Shown here one piece after another: positions 22,529 through 33,350 of a stretch of 64,000 bases of DNA. Numbering within the stretch: position 1 is the first letter of the stretch; each line of letters begins with the position of its first letter. Made by a program: the position numbers and the translations under genes. A model generated the notes under the pieces. The model was not told where the DNA came from. It searched no databases and was given only the letters and a program-made list of their open reading frames with translations. Source of the DNA: Cymbidium sinense (taxonomy: Eukaryota; Streptophyta; Magnoliopsida; Asparagales; Orchidaceae); NCBI GenBank assembly GCA_021442155.1, contig CM038222.1:53749352-53813351 (forward strand), in the 5' to 3' direction.

Positions 22529-24090
22529 TCCTTATTCAATTTATTAAATAAGGACTTCACTTTCCAAAAATTAAAATCAACAATCACATTTTCTAAAAGC
22601 ACAAATAAACACTTTCATTCAATATAATCAAATTTATTGAATGAAGGTTTTCATTTTCAATCAAAATCAACAATCAAATTTTCCAAAAGCATAAACGAAC
22701 ACTTCCATTCAATATGCTCAAATTTATTGAATGAAAGTTTTTATTTTCAATCAAAATCAACAATCACATTTTCCAAAAGCACAAATGAACACTTCCATTC
22801 AATATGCTCAAATTTATTGAATGAAAGTTTTCATTTTCAATCAAAATCAACAATCATATTTTCTAAAAGCACAAATAAATATCTCCATTCAATATACTCA
22901 ATTTATTGAATGAAGATTTCATTCCAAAATAAGAAACATCAATCATCTTTTAAAAAAATAAAATCAACAAACACCTTTTCAAATAATCAAAATTAATAAT
23001 CATCTTTCCAAAATTAAAACAACATTTGGATTCTTCATTTAGCATACCCAAATTTGCTAAATGAAGACTCTCTTTTCAAAATAAAATCAATAAACATCTT
23101 TTCAAAATATAAAACAACATTTGGATCTTTCATTTAGCATACCCAAATTTGCTAAGTGAAAATCCTCCTTTTCAAAAATGAAATAACATTTGGATTTTTC
23201 ATTTAGCATACCGAAATTTGCTAAGTGAAAATCCTCTTTTTCAAAATCAAAATACATTTGGATTTTCTTAGCATACCTAAATTTGCTAAGGATCCTCTTT
23301 TCAAACAAAAATCAGAATAATAAAACACACTTGGATTTCTTTAGCATACCAAAATTTGCTAAGGACCCCTTTTCAAAAGTCAACAAAAGTAAAAAAAAAT
23401 ACATTTGAATTTCCTCAGCATACCTAAATTGGCTAAGGATCCTCTCTTCAAAATAATCAAAATGAAATACATTTGGATTTCCTTAGCATACCTAAATTTA
23501 CTAAGAATCCTCTTTCAACAAAATCAAAACAAAAGCACACTTGGATCTCGTATTTAGCACAACTTAATTTGCTAAGTAGAAATCCTCTTTCTGAAAAAAT
23601 CAAAAGAATAAAATCAATCACATTGGATCCTTTATTTAGCATACCTAAATTTGCTAAGTAAAGATCCTATTTTTGAAAAATAATAAAATATTTAGATTCT
23701 TCATTTAGCATACTCAAATTTGTTAAGTGAAGATTCCATTCTCAAAATTCAAATGATTCACACAAAATAAAACAAATAAAGAAATAATTATTTTCAAACA
23801 CCTTACTTAGCATACCCAATTTTGCTAAGTGAGTGAATTCCAAAATACCAAATCAAAAACAAAACCAATTGACCCTTACTTTAACATACCCAAATTTGTT
23901 AAAGAAAAGGGTCCTCAAATCAAAACCTAATTTCAAACATGAACCTATGGAAGCATCTTTCTAAAAATATTTGAACCCATTTTTAACATACCCAAAATTA
24001 TTGAAATTGAATTCATATTCAAAAATTTCTCTTTCCAATCAAATCTCTAAATCTTCTCTAAATCCATTTGAACCTCACGTAACACCTCCA
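22529..24090 (+). repeat. Leader hairpin array, copy 2 (about 19 units)
   Basis: About 19 hairpin units. PBS-proximal units use a CATTCAATA...TATTGAATG stem (e.g. 22,796-22,804 with 22,815-22,823, 10-nt loop). Three of them form a near-identical 90-bp tandem (22,640-22,900). Middle units use TTTAGCA...TGCTAAA or TTAGCA...TGCTAA with GGATCC flanks. Units nearest ORF1 use TTAACA...TGTTAA. The stem at 23,128-23,139 / 23,150-23,161 contains a T.G wobble where other units have T:A or C:G. Order and loops match copies 1 and 3. Confidence 0.9.
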
Positions 24091-24198
24091 AGATGTTAGA
24101 TGTGGGTTCAAATTTTAAAATTCAAATTCAGAAATCAACAAAATAAAAATCTGATCCAAGCTTGTTTCCAACATTGCATATTCTCAACATCAGTCACA

Positions 24199-25560
24199 AT
24201 GCAGCTATAGTTTAGTTTTCAATTTTCAGTTGACTATAATGGCAAGTTCATAGAAATTTGTGATCACTTTCCTCTATGGCATGGACTTGGCCTTGGATTA
24301 GACCAGTTTCTCCTAAGCTGATCGCACCCATCTCATCCATTTTGATAGAGGTTTTGAGGGGATGAGGATCACCTGTGAGGGCACTCCCCTCATAATTGTT
24401 AGAAGGACTATGGTGGCAGGGCAGATGCCGATCATCCAGATTGATTTGCCATCGAATTCTGACATCCCCTCAATAAAGAGGAAAATAGTGGTAGTCCCAT
24501 CTGTTCTAGTAGTGCCACTGACAGTGACAGTGGCTGCACACCCCATGGTTTCTCGTGCTACCCCAATAAGGGCTAGCACCCACTCATTGGCACCCTCTAA
24601 GGGTAAGGCTCCTCTGATCCCAGAGATTTCCTCCCAGCCTTTAAGGTTCAGGACTCAGAAGAAATAAAAATTGCATGATTAAGCGGTGTCATACCAGGAT
24701 TGCTAGGGAGATGGAGGCCGCTATCGCGTGGAGGGAGGTACCTACTCATCACCCCATTGGTTGCAAGAACTAGTTTCATCCTCTCTCTGGGTCAAACAGA
24801 GAGGATGCTAGAGGATTCATACTTCACCCACCAAGGTTCAGCACCAACCCCGTTAGCTAGAGTAAGAGGTCGTATGCCGCCCTTGATCGCTTCTACCAGT
24901 TGGCGAGCCACGGAGTCTGAGCTCAATTTCAACTAAGATCATCCCTCAGATGAGAAACACTTATGATGTGGAGAGGGCTAGAGAGGCCCAAGCATGCATC
25001 ACTAGAGGAGTGGAGGTTTGGTCGACGTGGCCTCCCACTCATTGATTTCTAATCTGCGTGCTACCTACGTCAATCATATAGTATCTTACTTACAGGAATG
25101 ACCCATCATAGGAAGAGGGTCCCTATCCTGAGAGAGTCAGTGGTGTCTCCACCACACCTCTCAACCTCCCATCTGCCGTCACCCATTCATGTTACTGCAT
25201 CTTTAGTTCCACCAAAGGCCATGAAGGCCACATCCGGGGAGAAGCATACCCCGTTGGTGATCTGGCTATGGCCAAGGGGTCCTATTCCATCTACACTACC
25301 TACTATGGCGAGGCCAAGCTCCCCTGCTCGACCTTCTATCCTAGTAGTGGTGTGGAGGGAATGGAGACCCCGAAGCATAGTGGTCGTCCCTTTACCAACA
25401 GACATGGAGATGGTGATGAGGAACAAATGATAGCCCATCGATGATAGTAGAACCTCCTAGTAGTGTCACCCTTGAGTGATAGTCAAGAGTGTCCTTCTAG
25501 TGAGTACATCAGATTGATTCTCGTAGTAGGTGGTTCGGTGCCATACACAGGATTATACCA
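24199..25560 (+). pseudogene. ORF1 remnant, copy 2
   Basis: Begins at an ATGCAG equivalent to the ORF1 start of copy 3 but reaches stops within a few codons. Collinear pieces follow: GMDLALD, ADRTHLIHFD, then an open stretch (24,362-24,667) reading RITCEGTPLI...IQIDLPSNSDIPSIKRKIVVVP and SKGKAPLIP. Then come TRIAREMEAA (about 24,690-24,720) and, in another frame, VVSPP....KAMKATSGEKHTPLVI (25,150-25,265) and WRPRSIVVVPLPTDMEM. This shows ORF1 extends well past the first stop in copy 3. Function unknown. Confidence 0.65.
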
Positions 25561-25569
25561 GCAAAATCA

Positions 25570-27233
25570 TTTGTACCCATTCAGATTAATCATTCTCTTG
25601 AGAAGATAGTGGCACATTATCTTGTAGAAAAGAAGGAAATTTTGGGTATGACTGGTCTGATGAGGAGAAGATCAGCTTTGATCCCAATAAAGATAATTTG
25701 TTGGGAGACTCAATCGGGGTTTGCATGGTGGATACTAGAGGATCCCTCCTGAGAGAGCAGCAGACTATGGAAGGTGTCGAGCCTGAGTAAGAAGACACAC
25801 CAATACCTCTTAGCATAGATCAAACAAAAGGATGAAAAGATAGAAAGGATGGAGAAGAGGCTCGAGGATCTATTAGAAGCTGTCTTAGCATTACAGAACC
25901 AAGCCTCAACAGTTCATCTTGCCATAGCTGAGACTAGTCAGCCAGAGTTGGTGCATGTCTTGAACCCAGCCAAGACTTTACCTCCAATAGCAGCAACACC
26001 AAACATGTATAGGAAGGATAGTACCTCCTATAGGAAAAGGATATCAAGTCCATGGTTGAGCAGCAGGTGAAGAAAGCATTGGCTCAAGCCCGAGGAGGAT
26101 CATTAGTTCCAAAGGGTAGATCCTACCATAAGGAATTTGATGTAATCCAATATCCAAAGGGTTTTGAGCCACTTTCTTTCAAGAGTTTTGATGGCAGTGG
26201 GAACCTGAGGCAACACATCATGCAATTCATAGCTAGTTGTTGCAACACTGGTGGAAGTGATGCTTTACTCTTCTGTCTCTTCATCAGTAGCTTAGCAGCA
26301 ATAGCTTTTGATTAGTATGTTGAACTTCCCAATAGTTCAGTAAAGACTTTTCTTGAGTTGGAGAAACTCTTCATCAAGAGGTTTGCTGGAGTTTAGCAAA
26401 CGGTCACTGTTGGTGATCTCATTGTGGATTAACAAAACCAAGGTGAGTCCCTTGTTGATTACATTCTCAAATGGCATAATTTGAGTATGAAATGCGAAGC
26501 ATAGTTGTCTGAACAGCATTCCATTAAGATTCTTCATAAAAATATCCATGGCCCGGTTGCCTTCATGCTCAAAGGTTTCACCATTAAAACTTTTTAGAAA
26601 TTAATCAACAAGGCGGCTAGCTTGCAAGGAGAAGCCAAATAGTTTCCTTCTCTAGATCTACCAACAAAGCCAAAGCCGTGAAAGATATACGAGAAGAAGC
26701 CCGGGGAAGTGATAGTAGTGGATAAGGGGAAATAGCCAGCCAGAGAGTAGTTTGAGAGACCTTATGCTCCATAGCCACGCTCAGCCTCCCCTCTACCACC
26801 ACCCAGGCTCCCCTACCGCCATCGCCTCCACGGCTAAGACCGCCTCTTCCTCAACCACATCATCAACAAGACACATCATACCCCGTAGTACCATCCACCT
26901 ACTCTTATGGATAAACTAAACAAACCATATTCATTTAAGAGGGAGGTAGTTAGAAAAATCTTTAAGAATCTCTTAAAGAAACTTGACTTTCAACTACCTG
27001 AACCTAGAAGGCCGGAGGAAGTGGGAAAAAGTAATGATCCTAACTTTTGCCCCTACCACCACATACTAGGTCATGTTTTGGAAAATTGTTTCACATTTAA
27101 GGATTGGCTTGAACATAGCTTCAAGATCAGTGCTATTGTCATCCCGAAGGAATACCTTGTGGAACAATTATCAAGTTCCATTAGGGTAATCCTTGGGGAT
27201 AACTGCGACCCTTCCAAAACCAAAGAAGGTTAG
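25570..27233 (+). pseudogene. gag: gag pseudogene, copy 2
   Basis: The best gag copy here. It has N-terminal IVAHYLVEKKEIL-like sequence, a coiled-coil-like MEKRLEDLLEAVLALQNQ (25,849), then KEFDVIQYPKGFEPLSFKSF, GSGNLRQHIMQF and CCNTGGSDALLF (26,120-26,280). LPNSSVKTFLELEKLFIKRF and ESLVDYILKWHNLSMKCEA follow with stops at 26,313, 26,394 and 26,430. A basic/Pro region precedes the last open part (26,907-27,233), which carries the knuckle. Stops and small shifts prevent a full product. It would form the particle shell and bind genomic RNA. Confidence 0.85.
27048..27089 (+). other. CHHC-type nucleocapsid knuckle, copy 2
   Basis: CPYHHILGHVLENC, spacing C-x2-H-x4-H-x4-C: the retroviral CCHC knuckle with His in place of the second Cys. 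This form is common in Tat gag. The site is damaged in copy 1 and deleted in copy 3. Confidence 0.8.
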
Positions 27234-27240
27234 GATATCT

Positions 27241-28242
27241 CTTTATCCAAAACCTCTAAAAAGATTATTTAGAAGATTAAGAAACTTTTCTTGTGTGACT
27301 CAAACCTAACATCAAGGAAGGTTTGCTTGCTAGCCTACTCAAGGAAAGGGGAGCTCAGCAAAGAAGATAGCCCAGGATAGCCTAGTAGCACAACCACCAA
27401 TCGAGTCTAGCCTCCAGTCCACCATTGTAGCTACCACATCAACAACTATCACTATTTTAGCTAGTTCTTCTTCTTATACTAGTAGAACTCTTGTATCAGC
27501 AGATAAGGGCATCAAATCCCTTGCCCCACTTACTTTATTTGATTTCTACTTTGTACATCCTGTCAAATTTAAGAAATTGAATAATAAAGCTAGCTTGAAT
27601 TACATCTATGTCACTTCTGATGAGTTGTCTGAATCTATTCTAAATAACTCTTCAAATCTGAACAACAACTATAATAATTCTGATCTTCCTCTTTCTAATT
27701 CAGAGTTGGATTTTCCTACTCTGAATACTATGGATTCACCTCTTGAGAAAACCTTGGAATCATCTGATTCTGAAGGTCCCATAGGAGAAGCTATAAGTGA
27801 GCCTGACGTGTAGGTAGAAACTTTCATTACCCTGCCTCAAGAGATCACCATAGTCAACCTCCGTAGTGGCAAGGTTCTACCACTTGGGGTAGCACTTCAA
27901 GATAGAGGGAAACAAGTCATTTGTTCAGAGAATTGAGAAGTCACTCCATAGGATGCTCCACCCTTGGATATGCTTATAAAGGATCAGCCCAAGGTGGACT
28001 ACAATGTCCTCTGTCATCTAAGAAAGTTGTCATCTAAGCTAAGCATATACGATGCCCTTGTCTTATCCAAAGAGATGAGGGAATTATTAATCAAGGCTCT
28101 CCTTGATCCTGAGATATGCTTAACACAGTTGACTGCTATAGGTGAGGAGGCACATTACATAAAAAAGAAGCTCAGGATCACTTCACGAATGAAGACCTTC
28201 GGGGACTTGAGCACAACCGCCCCTCACATCACAGGAGGATAG
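27241..28242 (+). pseudogene. Gag-protease spacer, copy 2
   Basis: A Ser/Thr-rich stretch (27,400-27,480) is followed by an Asn/Ser-rich acidic segment (27,577-27,813: NNSSNLNNNYNNSD...). Then comes QEITIVNLRSGKVLP and a long open segment from 27,964 with VDYNVLCHLRKLSSKLSIYD and ALVLSKEMRELLIKALLDPE. This last motif is a reliable Tat marker between Gag and protease. Stops at 27,811 and 27,934 break the frame. There is no catalytic signature. Confidence 0.75.
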
Positions 28243-28244
28243 AT

Positions 28245-28760
28245 TCAATCTTACCAGAGTTCTCATCGATCTAGGTGCATTAAAGAACATTATGAGTGTA
28301 AAGACCCATGCCTATTTGAAGATCGATATCTCCACACTTCGAGGAGATCAGATGATGTTGAGAGGATTCAATGAATAAGGCGAGCAGGCTTTAGGTTCCA
28401 CAATATTACTATTGGAGATAGGTGACTAGAAGACTGAAGCCAAGTTTTATATAATTAATTCAAATACTTCATTTAATGCTTTGCTCGACAAGCCTTGGAT
28501 ACATCAGAATAAGATAATTCCATCCTCCCTCCATTAGTGCATGAAGTTCAGAAAGGATGGGATTGAGTATTGTGTCAAAGGCGATGAAAATCCATTTTCA
28601 GTTAGAGAGGTTGAGATATTTAAGGATGCGACCTACTATCTTCCTCAAAACACTCTTTCTCATAGACTTGGAAAAAACTCAAATTCAAAAGCAAAAGAAA
28701 ATGAAGAAAAGAAAAGAAAGAAAAGAAAAAAGTAAAAAGAAAAATAAAATCTAAGTGAAC
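28245..28760 (+). pseudogene. pro: Aspartic protease plus Lys-rich tail, copy 2
   Basis: Active-site loop R-V-L-I-D-L-G-A (Asp codon 28,268-28,270) has Leu where Ser or Thr is usual. It continues with LKNIM, then KIDISTLRGDQMMLRGFNE and LEIGD. The frame has stops at 28,377 and 28,425, then LLDKPWIHQNKIIPSSLH and RKDGIEYCVKGDENPFSVRE. It ends in a Lys/Glu-rich stretch encoded by nearly pure purines (28,680-28,745). The Asp is present but the flanking change and the stops make activity unlikely. Confidence 0.75.
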
Positions 28761-29730
28761 AAGAAAGGGAATTGAAGAAGAAGTAGATCGCATATCACAT
28801 TCCACACATCATTCTATCATATGGACATGTGGGTGGGATGACTCAACCTCTACCTGACCGAGGCAGAGGAAGAAATAAAGGCAGTTCCAGAGGTGGAAGA
28901 CTCCTTAGTTGGCCATCAGCCAATAGAGGTTATGTTCCAGTTCATAGAAGTACCCCTACTATTCACATAGACATGGAATCCAACTCGGAGAATGAGTCTA
29001 ATGTGATTAGTATACCAGCCAACCCCTCTTAGCGGGTTCCATTAGGGGTGACTTTCGATCTAGACAATGATGAAGACCAGGTCTCCAGACAAAGCAAAGT
29101 ATTTGAATCATATGTATATAAAACTATCAGGCAGTAGTTAAGAAACTTAGCTCTAACATCACTTTCACCACAAAAAGTTGAAGGTTTAGTAGTTAAGGAA
29201 ACCCCTAAGTCTTCCAGTGATATGAAGCCGAAGAGAATCTTTTTGGGATCAACCTCCTCAAGTCTTGAAGTTGATGTAGAACTTGAGGAGAATTCATATA
29301 AAGAATTAATGGAATTACCGTTTGGCTTTTACTCGCCTTGTGTTCATAATCTTATACAGAAAGGTTTGGTTCCTCATACATGGTCCAAGCACAGGTCAGA
29401 GTACTTTGAGAAGCTATGAAATAATATAGGCAAGGAAGCATAATCAAGAGCAAGACTAGGATTCATTATAGTGGGTCTAGTCGATGATGATGACTACTAC
29501 TTAGTTATTACCAATCATTTAGACTCTGATAGGTTCTTTTCACACAATACCAACTCTTATGAGAATGCATGTTTAGAAACCTCAAATGATCCATATGATC
29601 TCCAAATCAAAGATGCACTGCCAGAATTTGAAGAGGAGATCCATTGAAGATTGATAAGCTTAAAGAAATCAACCTCAGGATTGAAGAAAATCCATGTCTG
29701 ACATACATTAGTTCGTTGCTGAATGAAGAA
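28761..29730 (+). pseudogene. PR-RT linker of pol, copy 2
   Basis: Contains MGGMTQPLPDRGRGRNKGSS and RGGRLLSWPSANRG, an Arg/Gly-rich stretch that could bind RNA. Then come the conserved TIHIDMESNSENESNVISIP motif (28,960-29,030), KVFES, VEGLVVKE.PKSSSDMKPKR, and LEENSYKELMELPFGFYSPC (29,280-29,345). The DPYDLQIKDALPEFEEEI segment at 29,590-29,640 precedes RT. There are a few stops. Confidence 0.7.
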
Positions 29731-30420
29731 GAAACCAATGACTTAGTTAGACTATTGACTGAGTTTAAAGAATGCTTTGCATGAAGTTATGAGGAGATGT
29801 TCGGATTATCTCTTGACATAGCATTCTATAAGCTAGCAATAGATCCTATCACTAACCCTATCAAGCAAGCTCCTAGACGCATGCGATTAGAAATTAAGCA
29901 ATAGGTCATTTCTGAAGTCAAGAAACTAATCGATGCTGGTTTCATCAGGGAAGAAAAATACTCTACCTAGTTAGGTTATTTAGTTAAGAAGAAGAATGGT
30001 CAAATCCCCATATGCGTCAATTTCAAGGTCTTAAATAAGGCATGTCCTAAGGATGAGTTTCCTCTTCCTATACCAGAATTAATGGTGGACATCGCCTCAT
30101 CTCATGTAGTTTTCTCTTTTATGGATGGGTCATTTGGCTATAACCAAATCAAGATGGCCCCTGAGGATGAAAGAAATACTACTTTTTAAACCTCGATCAG
30201 AATCTATTATTATAGGGTCATGCCTTTTGGCCTTAAAATGCTAGTGCTACATACCAACGGGCCATGACTCAGATCTTCAACGAACTCATCCATCATCAGG
30301 TTGAGTGTTACGTTGATGATCTAGTAGTCAAGAGCAGAAAAAAAAATACCATCTATTTGACTTGAGAATAGTTTTCGAATGGTTAAAATAATATAATCTC
30401 AAAATGAATCCCCTGAAGTG
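29731..30420 (+). pseudogene. pol: Reverse transcriptase, copy 2 (YVDD kept)
   Basis: RT palm with most landmarks: RRMRLEIKQ, VISEVKKLIDAGFIREEKYS, LVKKKNGQIPICVNFKVLNK, CPKDEFPLPIPELMVDI (30,045-30,090), SFMDGSFGYNQIKMAPEDE (30,114-30,171, first catalytic Asp) and YVDD (30,309-30,320). The frame is interrupted by a stop at 29,902 (QQ to Q-stop), another at 29,968, a stop at 30,186, and a short indel between FGLKM and ATYQRAM. An intact relative would copy RNA to cDNA. This copy would yield only fragments. Confidence 0.88.
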
Positions 30421-30469
30421 TGCATTCAGAATCGCTTCAAGAAAAATTCTTTGGGTTTGTTGTCCAACA

Positions 30470-31150
30470 CCAGGGAATAGAAATTGATCCGAAAAGATCA
30501 AAGTTATCTTAGATATGCCACCTCCTAAGAGTTTAACTCAACTCAGATCCTTCCAAATACGGCTGACATATCTAAAACACTTTATCTCCAACCTATCGGG
30601 GAGATGCAAACAATTCTCAGCATTTGTTGAAAAGGATGCCAAGTTCAAGTGAGAAGATAAGTGCCAGTATGCCTTTGAAGAGATCAAGTAGTATTTGGTG
30701 AAGGCGATTAGCGGCCCCATCCCGGCCACTCATCCTCTACACTACTGCATTGGATGATTCTCTCGATGCTTTGTTGGCCCAAGTCAATGATGAAGGGAAG
30801 GAGAGTGCTCTCTACTACCTCAATCATTATCTGATTCCTACTGAAGTGAAGTATCCATCTATTGAGAAATATTGCCTAGCTATGATCTTTGCTTCCCAAA
30901 AGCTACATCACTACATGCTTGCTCATAAAGTGAACTTGATCCATAGAACCAATCCACTGCAGTATCTCATGACACGGCCAATGCTATCCGGACGTTTGGC
31001 ACAATAGTCCATGATTCTCTTGCAATATGATATCACCTTCGTACCCCTTCGTGCGGTAAAAGGACAAGCACTAGCATATTTCTTAGCAACACATCCACTT
31101 CTTGTTGACTCCTCGCTTAGTGATCTCCCTGATGATCAAATCATGAACTT
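30470..31150 (+). pseudogene. pol: RT thumb/connection and RNase H domain, copy 2
   Basis: Begins with IEIDPKKIKVI.DMPPPKSLTQLRS-like thumb sequence and decayed KKDAKFK....CQYAFEEIK. It is open from 30,750 with LDDSLDALLAQVNDEGKES, YPSIEKYCLAMIFASQKLHHY and PLQYLMTRPMLSGRLAQ. After a stop it continues QYDITFVPLRAVKGQALAYF (31,020-31,083) and HPLLVDSSLSDLPDDQ. The canonical RNase H Asp/Glu pattern is weak, as expected for Tat. Confidence 0.8.
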
Positions 31151-31159
31151 AGTGGAGGA

Positions 31160-31640
31160 TGACAACCACCAATGGGAGATGTATTTTGATGGTGTAGCTT
31201 CTTTTCATAAATGGGAAGCACCATGATATACTCTTTTAGGAAAGACATGGGTAGGAATAGTTCTCCTAACTCTAGATCGTGATGTGATGAGACTCTCATA
31301 CTATCTTTCCAACCCCTGCACCATCAACGAAGCTGAGTATGAGGCTTTGATTATTGGTCTAGAGTTATGCATTGCTATCAGTGTTAAGGGCATCAACATC
31401 TTTGGGGATTCTTAGTTGGTCATCAATCAGTTTTTTGGATCCTACAAGATTCTCAAACCCAAGCTTCATCATTAGTATGAGTATACCATGAAGCTGTTAG
31501 TCCAAATCCCTGAAGTCACCATCTACAAGGTTCCCCGAGTAGAGAACACGGTAGCAGATGCTTTGGACAAACTTGCCAAAGAATTATCATATCCGGAAGA
31601 TGAGTCCATTCCAATAAGGGTCCAAAATAGATAAGTCATA
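31160..31640 (+). pseudogene. pol: Archaeal-like RNase H (aRNH), copy 2
   Basis: WEMYFDGVASFHK carries the first Asp. After a stop/shift comes VGIVLLTLDRDVMRLSYYLS and TINEAEYEALIIGLELCIAI (Glu of the active site), then VKGINIFGDS (second Asp) and YKVPRVENTVADALDKLAKE (last Asp). The only breaks are one stop after SFHKWEAP, one in GDS-Q, and one in LHHQYEY. This is the best aRNH in the window and the main proof of Tat affiliation. Confidence 0.85.
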
Positions 31641-32930
31641 TCCCTTATTGATGATGAACTCATCATGAGACTTTCTCTTGAAGGGGAGTTTATCGTTGCC
31701 TATAAGGACAAGGAGCTGGATTGGAGGCAATTATTCATAGACTATTTGAACCCCGACAAACTACCTCAAGAAAAGTCACAAGATAATTAGGTGAAACAGA
31801 GAGCTCTATTCCATGCTCTTGTTGATGGCACCTGTATCGATGGTCCTTTGATCAAATGTGGTTACGTTGTTTAGAAAAACATGAGTCCATGGCATTATAA
31901 TCGAGGTACATTCAGGTCTATGCATAGTGCACCAATCTGGTCCAAAGATGAAGATGAAGATCAAGAGACTAGGATACTACCGGCCTTCGATGATTATAGA
32001 TTGCATGGATGTAGCTAGAAGATGCCATCAGTGTCAGGTAGACGGTGTGGTCTTATATGAGTCACCCAACATTCTACACCCTACATTGGCTTCATGTCCA
32101 TTTGAGTGTTGGGGTACTGACATTATGGGTCCGATCAATCCTCCTTCTTCCAAGGGGCCATTCATCTTGCGCCTACTTTTCTAAGTGGGAGGTCCCACTT
32201 AGAGAGGTCACAGCATATGCTTCAATTTTTGAACCATATATATAGGTTGAGTGCCTCGAATTATATCAGATAATGATGCGCATTCAAAACACTAAAATGA
32301 ATAGCTTCGCTAGAAGACACGATATAGATTGGTGATACTCCACCATCTACTACCCTAGGAAAATGGCTTAGCAGAAGCATTCAATAAAACTCTCATCCAA
32401 ATATTAAAGAAGACTCTTGATGATAATAAGCTATAGTGGAATGTGTAATTGGTCGAAGCTGGGTCTACCACACCATATACCAAACTCCAACACAATTTTC
32501 CTCATTTCTTTAGTGTATGGGTCCGAAGATTCTCTACCTTTAGAAGTTCAACTCCCATCACTAAGAATAAGCATTGGGTAGCAAGATCACTATAGAGCAT
32601 AATGCAAAGTTATGGTTAGAAGAGCTTGAAGGATTGGAGGAGAGTCACCTACAGGCATGCTAGAACCTCGAGTTGTACAAGGATGAAATGATTCAAGCTC
32701 ACAACAAGCTAGTCCGCCCTAAGTCTTTCCAAGCAGGAGAACTTGTCTTAGTCTTATGGAGACCGATTTTTGCCTATCGAAAGATGGGAGGCAAGTTTGA
32801 ACCCACTTGGGAAGGCCCCTATGTCATAGAGTAGGCCTACTAAGGAGGATCTTATCAGCTTAATGATTGTAAAGTGGAACTCCTGATGCTTCCAATTAAT
32901 GGGTTCTATTTGAAGAAATATTATCTATAA
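31641..32930 (+). pseudogene. pol: Integrase with preceding linker, copy 2
   Basis: The linker (LIDDELIMRLSLEGEFIVA, KELDWRQLFIDYLNPDKLPQEKS) leads to the zinc-binding region: RALFHALVDGTCIDGPLIKC, then DVARRCHQCQ with CxxC intact. The catalytic core gives ILHPTLASCPFECWGTDIMG (first Asp). The second Asp is in a shifted frame (RIISDN.A-like near 32,255-32,280). The GPY module KFEPTWEGPYVIE-like lies near 32,790-32,830. It ends FYLKKYYL, TAA at 32,928. Multiple frameshifts and stops are present. Confidence 0.82.
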
Positions 32931-33350
32931 AAATCATGTTTGAAAATAATTCTATCAATCAAAAAAAAATATAATTCCATTTTATCAAAATCTATTCTTC
33001 ATTCCAAGCATTCTTTATTTGTCTTACGAATCTGACATGATGTGTTTAGGGTAGGTGTAAGAGTCCCCTAGCGGCATCCTATCCCTCTCTCACAACACAA
33101 ACAAAATTAAACACAATCTCCTAGCACTATTAGAATAGGTGTAAGAAAACCCAAAGGGCATCTTATTTTGATTAGCACAACTAACTTAGGTGTAAGAGAA
33201 CCCGAGTAGCTTCTTTTCTTAGTGGGAATTCCCGGTTGTCATCTATGGTACCATTTTATCAAATTTTCTAAACGTGTTTAAGGTAAGTGTAAGAGAACCT
33301 GAGAGGCATCCTATCCCCTTTAACATAAACACAAGAATAAATGCAGATCT
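32931..33350 (+). repeat. 3' UTR short repeats, copy 2
   Basis: Four units with the core TAGGTGTAAGAGAACCC near 33,050, 33,135, 33,185 and 33,280. They are the same number and order as in copy 1. Non-coding. Confidence 0.75.

Noticed and set aside
22637..22909. 90-codon ORF with three 30-residue repeats
   Set aside because: The hairpin unit is 90 bp there, a multiple of three, so any open frame repeats. Copies 1 and 3 do not keep it.
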